From positions 124,001 through 188,000 of the forward strand of contig NZ_NISJ01000007.1 in the NCBI RefSeq assembly GCF_002205635.1: DNA of 64,000 nt, written 5' to 3'. A program made the position numbers and the translations under genes. Source of the DNA: Sphingopyxis witflariensis. GTDB taxonomy: Bacteria > Pseudomonadota > Alphaproteobacteria > Sphingomonadales > Sphingomonadaceae. The notes below the pieces were generated by a model. The model worked only from the letters and a program-made list of their open reading frames with translations. It made no database searches and was not told the origin of the DNA. This document shows, one piece after another, positions 58,270-64,000 of this stretch (its first letter is position 1; every line of letters starts with the position of its first letter).

Positions 58270-60015
58270 TCAAACGCCTTGCAGTTCCCGGGCCGGATTG
58301 GCGGTGGGCGGCGTTGCGAGCCGCTCGACCTGGCCGTCGAAGATCCGCAAGGGACCGGAGGCGTCGGCGCTCGAAATGACATCTAGGAGCGTGACCTGGC
58401 CCGACGCCATGGCCGTCGCCAGAGCCGGCCCGAAATCCTCGGGATCGTCGATCCGGACTCCCACCGCGCCGACCGACCGGGCGACCGCGGCATGATCGAC
58501 GGCAATGAACTCGATGCCGGTCGTGCTGCGCCCGAAGCCCAGATTTTCTCCGTGGCGCTGCATGGCAAGCTGCGAATTGTTGAGAACCACCAGCGTGAAG
58601 GGGATGTCTTCGCGCACCGCCATCTCAAGTTCGGCCCAGACATGCGCAAAACCGCCGTCGCCGACGAGAGCGACCACCCTGGCCTCCGGACGCGCAAGCT
58701 TCGCCCCGATGGCATAGGGAAGGCCCCAGCCGAGGCCGGCGAGCCCGCGCGGGGTGATCACGCGCTGCCCGGCGCGCCGCGCGGTCAGATAGCTGGTGAC
58801 CCAGACCGATGAATAGCTGGCATCGGCGACGACAATATCGTCGGGCGAGATCAGCCGGTCGAGCTCCGCCATCAGCCGCTGCGGGAGGATCGGCCGGGCC
58901 GGGGACTCGCATTCGGCGCGGATCGCTTCGAGACGCGCTGTCCGCGCCGACAGGATCGCCGCGCGCAGCGCCGCCGCCTTGCTCTGGCGGAGCGTCAGGT
59001 CGCACCGCGCAAGCGCATCGGCGAGGTCGGACACCGCGGAGCGGGCGTCGCCCACGAGCCGCACGGCCTCATAGGTCCGGCCGACTTCCTCGCCGGCGAT
59101 GTCGATATGGATATAGGTCGCGCCCGGCGCGGTCAGCGTCCAGGCATCGGTGCCGTTTTCATTGGTCCGGGTTCCGATCAGGAGAACCACATCGGCCTTT
59201 TCGAACATCGCCCGATGCGCGGCGGCGGGCCCGTTCTCGCCCGTTATATTCGCGGCGACACCCAGCGACAGGGGCGCGGTTTCGTCGATCGCACCCTTGC
59301 CCATGAAGGTCGTCGCGACGGGCAGCTGACCCACGTCGATGAGGCGCGCGAGTTCGTCGGTTGCCCCCGACCCGTGAACGCCGCCGCCGACGATGATTAC
59401 CGGGGCCTCGGCCTCGGCGAGCAGTTGCGCGGCGGCCTCGACGGCCGCCGCCTCGGGGCGCGGCCGGTCGAGCGGGAAGCCACCCAGATTGCGCGTGCGG
59501 ACGAAGGGCGGCGGCGTGCACGGCTGCATCAGCATGTCCTTGGCAAGCAGCAGCACGACCGGCCCCGGGCGTCCGCTGTTGGCCGCGATCATTGCGAGAT
59601 CGATATATTCGGCAGCGCGGTTGGGATCGTCAAGGCGGCGGGTCCATTTGGAGACGCCGGCGAACAACGCAAAATGGTCGAACTCCTGAAAGGCATTGCG
59701 GTCGCGCTGGGCGGCGGGAACTTCCTGCACGAGAACGAGCATCGGGATCGATGCGGTCAGCGCCTCAGCCATCGGCGCCACCATCAGCGTCGCCGCCGGG
59801 CCGTTCTGCGCCGCGACCACCCCGATCCGGCCCGACACCCGCGAATAGGCATCGGCCATCGCGCCGGCCGCATTTTCGGTCCGATAAAGGAGTTGCCGAA
59901 TGCCCGCCTCCTCCGCTGCCAACATCAGCGCGGTGGGGTTGCTCTGGCCAAAAATGAAATCAACGCCATGGCGAACCAGCGCTCCTGCAATCACGTCCGA
60001 GACACTCTTGGTCAT
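58270..60015 (-). CDS. Thiamine diphosphate-dependent enzyme, 2-oxoacid decarboxylase or acetolactate-synthase-like
   Basis: The 581-residue protein has the three domains of the POX/AHAS superfamily: N-terminal FIFGQSNPTALMLAAEEAG and RTENAAGAMADAYSR (with the conserved Glu), a middle Rossmann domain (PVIIVGGGVHGSGATDEL), and the C-terminal cofactor motif GDGGFAHVWAELEMAVREDIPFTLVVLNN. It is not a clear housekeeping acetolactate synthase, since no small subunit is near. With an aldehyde dehydrogenase directly downstream, decarboxylation of a 2-oxoacid to an aldehyde is the likely reaction, as with benzoylformate decarboxylase. The ATG is chosen over a GTG one codon earlier. Confidence 0.88.
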   Translation of the reverse strand: MTKSVSDVIAGALVRHGVDFIFGQSNPTALMLAAEEAGIRQLLYRTENAAGAMADAYSRVSGRIGVVAAQNGPAATLMVAPMAEALTASIPMLVLVQEVPAAQRDRNAFQEFDHFALFAGVSKWTRRLDDPNRAAEYIDLAMIAANSGRPGPVVLLLAKDMLMQPCTPPPFVRTRNLGGFPLDRPRPEAAAVEAAAQLLAEAEAPVIIVGGGVHGSGATDELARLIDVGQLPVATTFMGKGAIDETAPLSLGVAANITGENGPAAAHRAMFEKADVVLLIGTRTNENGTDAWTLTAPGATYIHIDIAGEEVGRTYEAVRLVGDARSAVSDLADALARCDLTLRQSKAAALRAAILSARTARLEAIRAECESPARPILPQRLMAELDRLISPDDIVVADASYSSVWVTSYLTARRAGQRVITPRGLAGLGWGLPYAIGAKLARPEARVVALVGDGGFAHVWAELEMAVREDIPFTLVVLNNSQLAMQRHGENLGFGRSTTGIEFIAVDHAAVARSVGAVGVRIDDPEDFGPALATAMASGQVTLLDVISSADASGPLRIFDGQVERLATPPTANPARELQGV

Positions 60016-60180
60016 CACTCATTCCCCTTCGCTCGGCGGCGGGTCTCCCGACATGGTCCTGATCGCCTTTCCCCGACCGACCCTGCTTCATCCGCTCACC
60101 CGCGTGGTCGCGAGGAAAGCGATAGAACCATGTTGATCATCGGACAGACCGCCCCTTGTCTCGAAACCCTACGCTCCAAC

Positions 60181-60213
60181 TTTCATTATATGAAATACAT
60201 TCTCTATTTGACA
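60181..60213 (-). promoter_or_regulatory. Promoter candidate with overlapping inverted repeat for the TPP-ALDH-esterase block
   Basis: On the minus strand, TGTCAA and TATAAT are 17 bases apart, a fair sigma-70 match. The -10 region overlaps TTTCAT-TAT-ATGAAA, a 6-bp inverted repeat that could bind the IclR regulator encoded next door. The rest of the gap from 60016 to 60434 shows no gene. Confidence 0.45.
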
Positions 60214-60434
60214 TAGATTCCTTCAACTGTAAACCCGTCGAAACACGGCCCGCGCATTCGGCGGGCGCGACAAGGCTGGCAGCAATGGCGCTCGCGCGTC
60301 AGCGGCTCATGTATTTGGGAAGCAGCAAGATTATCACTCGCCGTAGCGATGCCGCCGACTACAGACCGGTCCAATGACGGTATTGCGCGGCCGGAAACCC
60401 AGCCCGATAAAATCGAGAGGTTGCCGAGCTGGAG

Positions 60435-61211
60435 CTAGTGCGCGCGGAACGCAGTATTCTTGAGGAGGCGCGTGGCTTCCGCCGCCGCGGCCAAGACGGC
60501 TTCGCGAAACGCATCGGGCGACTTGTCCATGCGGAATATCGGAGTCACAATGCCCACCGCCCCCAGCACCGCGCCGGCAGCGTCGAAGACGGGAGCACCG
60601 ATCGAGATAATGCCTTCTTCGGTCTGCCCGTCATCCACCGACCATCCGCGCGAGGCGGTCAGGGGCAATTCCTTTTCCAGCGCTTTCATTATCGCCTTGC
60701 GAAGCTGGCCGGCGGTGCTCGCGAGGCTCTCGTCGAGCATCGCCTTTCGCTCGGCGCCGTCAAGGTGGGCCAATACGGCCTTGCCGGCGGCGCGCCGATA
60801 TTCATGCCCCGACAATCCGACATAGAGGCCCGCCACCCGCAACCGCTGCGATCCCTCGACCAGCACTTTCAAGACGACATGCTGCGCCTCGCGGAGCGAG
60901 AGGAACGAGGTTTCCATCGTCGAGGCAGCGAGCTGCTGAACGACAGGCGCCAGCAGTTGCTCGACGCTCTCGTGCCGCCGGTAATTTTGCGCGAGGATGG
61001 CCACCCCGTCCCCAAGTTCAAGCCGCCCCTCGTCGTCGCGCTTGATAAAATTGCGCGCCACGAGGGTGCGGAGCAGATGATAGGAGGTGGTGATATTGAG
61101 GTCGAGCGCCTTGGACACGTCGCGGATATTGGGCGGCACCGGCGCCGTCGCCACATATTCGAGAAATGAAAGGGCCCGTTCTACGGTTTGTAGCGTGTAA
61201 TTATTGTCCAT
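60435..61211 (-). CDS. IclR family transcriptional regulator
   Basis: The 258-residue protein has the IclR winged HTH at the N-terminus (TLQTVERALSFLEYV, RDVSKALDLNITTSYHLLRTLVARNFI) and the C-terminal effector domain with SFLSLREAQHVVLKVLVEG, HEYRRAAGKAVLAHL, ASRGWSVDDGQTEEGIISIGAPVFD. IclR proteins usually control catabolic operons and bind the substrate or an intermediate. It sits between the SDR-cyclase-aldehyde dehydrogenase group and the TPP group, all on the minus strand, so it probably controls both and perhaps the TonB receptor. Confidence 0.93.
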   Translation of the reverse strand: MDNNYTLQTVERALSFLEYVATAPVPPNIRDVSKALDLNITTSYHLLRTLVARNFIKRDDEGRLELGDGVAILAQNYRRHESVEQLLAPVVQQLAASTMETSFLSLREAQHVVLKVLVEGSQRLRVAGLYVGLSGHEYRRAAGKAVLAHLDGAERKAMLDESLASTAGQLRKAIMKALEKELPLTASRGWSVDDGQTEEGIISIGAPVFDAAGAVLGAVGIVTPIFRMDKSPDAFREAVLAAAAEATRLLKNTAFRAH

Positions 61212-61298
61212 GCGGCCTGCGTAGATCAGAATGTGCTTATTGAGGATGCTCTATTTGCAAAGCAGCGGCAACGGCAAAGAAGTCGGCCGGGTCCCCAG

Positions 61299-62084
61299 CT
61301 ACAATATGCGCGGGATATTGAGCCCGCCGGCCGTCCAGATCGGTTGTCCGGTCATATATGGCAGAGCGCCCGACGCGAGCGAACAGACTGTCCGGCCGAC
61401 ATCTTCGGGCAACCCCCATCGCGCAATCGGAACAGTGCCGGCGGCCAGCAGTTTCTCGATTGTATCGCTGCCCGTCTTCGCCGTCATCGGCGTCTGCATG
61501 AGGCCCGGGCGAACCTCATGGACGTGAATGCCGTCACCGGCGAGGCGCGCCGCGAATAATTTGGTGACCATCGACAGCGCCGATTTCGTTACGCAATATT
61601 GCGACCGATCGGTGAAGGACAGCTCGGCTGCGATCGAGGTGATCAGGATGATCGAGCGATAGGCATCGGGCGCTGCCGGGCCGCTCGCGATCAGCATTTT
61701 GGCGAAGGCCTGAGTGAGGAAGAAGGTGCCGCGCAGGTTGACCTCGACCGAACGGTCGAAAGCGTCCGAACCGAGTTCAAGGATATCGGTCAGCGGCCTT
61801 GCGGCGATCCCAGCATTGTTGACGAGGCAATCGAGCCGCCCGAAATCCGTCTCTATCGCCGACAGCACCGGCGCATGGGCCGGTATATCGGCGATATCCA
61901 TCTGATAATAGCGGCACGTGCCTGCACCCTCGGCGGGCGCGGTCAGCACTGCGGGCAGCTCGGCCTTTGCCGCCAGATCGACGATCGCGAGATCGAACCC
62001 CGCCGCGCGCAGCGACTGGGCGATGCCGAGGCCGAGGCCCTGCAATCCACCGGTTACAATCGCCACGGGGCGTCTCGGAGACAT
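61299..62084 (-). CDS. Short-chain dehydrogenase/reductase
   Basis: The 261-residue SDR has the cofactor motif TGGLQGLGLG, NNAGIA, the catalytic Ser in ILITSIAAELS and Tyr-x-x-x-Lys in YCVTKSAL, then VRPGLMQTPM. It oxidises or reduces a hydroxyl or keto group with NAD(P). The Asp at the end of the second strand (LAIVDLA) suggests NAD(H). The ATG behind GGAGGAAAG is chosen over upstream in-frame codons. It follows the cyclase gene by 40 bases. Confidence 0.92.
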   Translation of the reverse strand: MSPRRPVAIVTGGLQGLGLGIAQSLRAAGFDLAIVDLAAKAELPAVLTAPAEGAGTCRYYQMDIADIPAHAPVLSAIETDFGRLDCLVNNAGIAARPLTDILELGSDAFDRSVEVNLRGTFFLTQAFAKMLIASGPAAPDAYRSIILITSIAAELSFTDRSQYCVTKSALSMVTKLFAARLAGDGIHVHEVRPGLMQTPMTAKTGSDTIEKLLAAGTVPIARWGLPEDVGRTVCSLASGALPYMTGQPIWTAGGLNIPRIL

Positions 62085-62124
62085 ATCTCTTTCCTCCAGC
62101 AGCATCGTCACACTCCCTCGAACT

Positions 62125-63087
62125 TCACTTGATTGCCACGGGATTTACGGGCGCGCCGGTGCCGTTCACGATTTTGAGCGGTGCGGCGACATAGAGAAAA
62201 TCCCACTGCCCGTCGTCGGCACAATCGGCCGCGAGACGCGACAGGTCACACAATTCGGTAAAGGTGACGCCAAGATTGCGCATCAGCGCGCCGTGCAGCG
62301 GCAGCATGGCGCCATTAACCGGATCGATGGTCACCTCGTTGGCCATGGTATCGGTAAGCAGATTGGGGATTTCCATGGCGTGGAACCAGTCGACCAGCTC
62401 GGGCGAGTAGGTCAGGCCAGGTTCGACAAAATGGGCATAAAATTCTTCGGCTCCGAGCGCAAAAAAGGATTCGATGAAGCCGGTACGGATCAGCAGAATA
62501 TCATGTTTGCGGATTTCGCAGCCCTGCGCCGCAGCTGCCGCGAGCAGGTCCTCATGGGTGAAGGTTTCGCCCTTGTCGAGCCAGGGCTTGCCGCGCAGCC
62601 GCGCGATATCGAGCAGGACACCCCGGCCGACGATACCGCGCTCACCAATGGCCTGGACACTCGCCTTCTCAAGCCCGCCAATCGTGGTTTTGGCATCATA
62701 GCCATTGTATAACTGTCCGTCGTACCAGACATGACCCAGCGCGTCATATTGAGTCGATCCCTGCAGATAGGCCGAGATCGCATCGTCGGCATAATGCTGG
62801 CCGCCCGGCAGGTCGGGAGCCTTGCCGCAGCACCAATGGCCTTCATCGATGATCTGGTACCGTTCGGCGCTGCGTCGGCCGGGCCAGACAGGGTCACCCT
62901 TCGGATCCGCCATCGGCACCTGAAGGGTGAACTGCTTGCCCGACCGGACGCTGGCGACGGCGCTAAGGACCTGCTGCGTGCCGAGAAAATTAAGAGCGCC
63001 GACCTCATCGTCGGGGCCCCACCGCCCCCAGTTTTTCGGCGCGTCGCGCAATATGTCCGCGACATCGGATCCCATGGCATGGCTCAT
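62125..63087 (-). CDS. Cyclase family (PF04199) metal-dependent hydrolase
   Basis: The 320-residue protein fits the cyclase/kynurenine-formamidase-like family in its variant form: WGPDDEVGALNFLGTQQVLSAV near the start and TQYDALGHVWYDGQLYNGY, whose Asp and His residues take the place of the usual HxGTHxDxPxH metal site. Later come GRGVLLDIARLRGKPWL, HDILLIRTGF and a C-terminal VNGTGAPVNPVAIK. Family members hydrolyse amides or ring compounds. It lies between the aldehyde dehydrogenase and the SDR. The ATG after GGGGAGAG is preferred; a second in-frame ATG follows four codons later. Confidence 0.88.
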   Translation of the reverse strand: MSHAMGSDVADILRDAPKNWGRWGPDDEVGALNFLGTQQVLSAVASVRSGKQFTLQVPMADPKGDPVWPGRRSAERYQIIDEGHWCCGKAPDLPGGQHYADDAISAYLQGSTQYDALGHVWYDGQLYNGYDAKTTIGGLEKASVQAIGERGIVGRGVLLDIARLRGKPWLDKGETFTHEDLLAAAAAQGCEIRKHDILLIRTGFIESFFALGAEEFYAHFVEPGLTYSPELVDWFHAMEIPNLLTDTMANEVTIDPVNGAMLPLHGALMRNLGVTFTELCDLSRLAADCADDGQWDFLYVAAPLKIVNGTGAPVNPVAIK

Positions 63088-63098
63088 TGTCTCTCCCC

Positions 63099-64000
63099 TC
63101 AACCGGCTGGCGCGAGCTTGCGGCTGGTGATCGTCTGACTGTTGGTAAATTCGAGCAGGCCCGCCATGCCATGTTCGACGCCGACGCCCGACTGCTTGTG
63201 CCCGCCGAACGGTGCGTTGGGCAGGAAGGCGAACATTTCGTTGATCCAGACGGTTCCGGTCTCCAGCCGCGCACCGATCGCGCGTGCCTGGTCGAGGTCG
63301 TTCGACCAAACCGACCCGCCGAGTCCGGTCTCGCTGTCGTTCGCGCGCCGGATCACATCGTCGATATCGTCATATTTGAGCAGCGGCAGCACAGGACCAA
63401 AGGCCTCTTCGGTCACGACGCGCGACTTTTCGGGCGGATTGTCGACAATCGAAATGGGAATGAAATAGCCGGGACATCCCGAAACCTCGCCGCCGATCAG
63501 AAATTTTTGTCCCTCGGCGCGCGCGTCGTCGAGCAGCTGCCTGACCTTCTCATATTGCATTCCGTTCTGGACCGGCCCGAGATCGATTCCCTGCTGGGCT
63601 CCGTCGCCGAGCGCGACCGTCTTGGCAAATTCGACCAGCTCATGGGCGACGGCATCGTAAATGTCGGCGTGAATATAAAGCCGCTTGATGGCGACGCAGA
63701 CCTGCGCGCTGTTGAAAAAGGCGCCCCAGAAAAGCTGCGGCGCGATCTCCTTGGGGTCGACATCGGGAAGGACGATCGCGGCGTCGTTGCCGCCAAGTTC
63801 CAAGGTGACCCGCTTGAGGGTCTGCGCGGCGCTTTCCATCACGCGCTTGCCGGTCGCGGTCGAGCCGGTGAATGACACTTTGCCGATGTCGGGATGTGCG
63901 GTGATCCATTGTCCCAGATCATTGCCGCCCGATACGATGTTGAGCACGCCGGCCGGCAGGACATCGCGGAGCAGCTCGCCAAGCTTCAGCGTCGAGAGCG
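63099..64000 (-). CDS. Aldehyde dehydrogenase (N-terminal part outside window)
   Basis: Only the C-terminal 300 or so residues lie in the window; the frame stays open to the right edge. Motifs are FTGSTATGKRVM, the base Glu in LELGGNDAAIVL, the catalytic Cys in NSAQVCVAIKRLYI, EEAFGPVLPL and FGGHKQSGVGVEHG. It oxidises an aldehyde to an acid with NAD(P). It is upstream of the cyclase gene by 11 bases and is the first visible gene of that operon. The substrate cannot be told. Confidence 0.92.
   Translation of the reverse strand, partial: LSTLKLGELLRDVLPAGVLNIVSGGNDLGQWITAHPDIGKVSFTGSTATGKRVMESAAQTLKRVTLELGGNDAAIVLPDVDPKEIAPQLFWGAFFNSAQVCVAIKRLYIHADIYDAVAHELVEFAKTVALGDGAQQGIDLGPVQNGMQYEKVRQLLDDARAEGQKFLIGGEVSGCPGYFIPISIVDNPPEKSRVVTEEAFGPVLPLLKYDDIDDVIRRANDSETGLGGSVWSNDLDQARAIGARLETGTVWINEMFAFLPNAPFGGHKQSGVGVEHGMAGLLEFTNSQTITSRKLAPAG

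Noticed and set aside
58270..60015. Housekeeping acetolactate synthase ilvB
   Set aside because: No ilvN or ilvC is nearby, and the gene sits in an IclR-linked catabolic cluster directly before an aldehyde dehydrogenase.

Overview
The window is high-GC DNA from an alphaproteobacterium, most likely a sphingomonad close to Sphingopyxis or Sphingomonas. This rests on the style of the proteins, the recG / sdhE-mfd and dnaG-rpoD gene arrangements, a TonB-dependent receptor, and several families of short palindromic repeats between genes. No rRNA operon or CRISPR array was seen. There is one tRNA gene, tRNA-Asn(GTT).

From 1 to about 36.4 kb the window is mostly core genome. It holds two TPM-domain membrane proteins, a NUDIX hydrolase, and a minus-strand block read in the order carA, a small lower-GC gene, carB, greA, rhomboid protease. 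On the plus strand follow yqeY, a DUF559 gene embedded in repeats, dnaG, rpoD, a PspC-like gene behind a sigma-54-type promoter, and a MoxR ATPase. A soluble chemoreceptor follows on the minus strand, then a VWA protein, an Amj-type lipid II flippase candidate and a DUF817 membrane protein. Minus-strand DUF1343 (NamZ-like) and DOMON-like genes come next, then tyrS, a PilZ protein, recG divergent from sdhE-mfd, a GNAT and JmjC/cupin pair, an EAL protein, moaA and NAD kinase.

From 36.52 to 48.08 kb there is a genomic island inserted in the 3' end of tRNA-Asn. A 19-bp piece of the tRNA is repeated at the far end. It carries a P4-type tyrosine integrase, an unknown gene, a four-gene block (excisionase-like, winged-HTH, Cys/HGG protein, unknown) and a Type I restriction-modification operon in the order hsdM-hsdS-hsdR. 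A two-helix membrane protein is translationally coupled to hsdR. The two target-recognition domains of HsdS are strikingly alike.

From 48.1 to 64 kb the region is accessory and metabolic. An Lrp regulator diverges from a DUF6356 protein, a YeiH-type anion exporter and an aromatic/aspartate-type aminotransferase. A TonB-dependent receptor follows, with a long perfect inverted repeat upstream. After it comes a decayed GAF-GGDEF gene. The last part is a minus-strand catabolic cluster: aldehyde dehydrogenase, cyclase-family hydrolase, SDR, IclR regulator, TPP-dependent decarboxylase-like enzyme, a second aldehyde dehydrogenase and an HSL-type esterase. It probably takes up and oxidises an unidentified carbonyl or ester substrate.

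All assignments come from reading motifs and gene context by eye. No database search was run.
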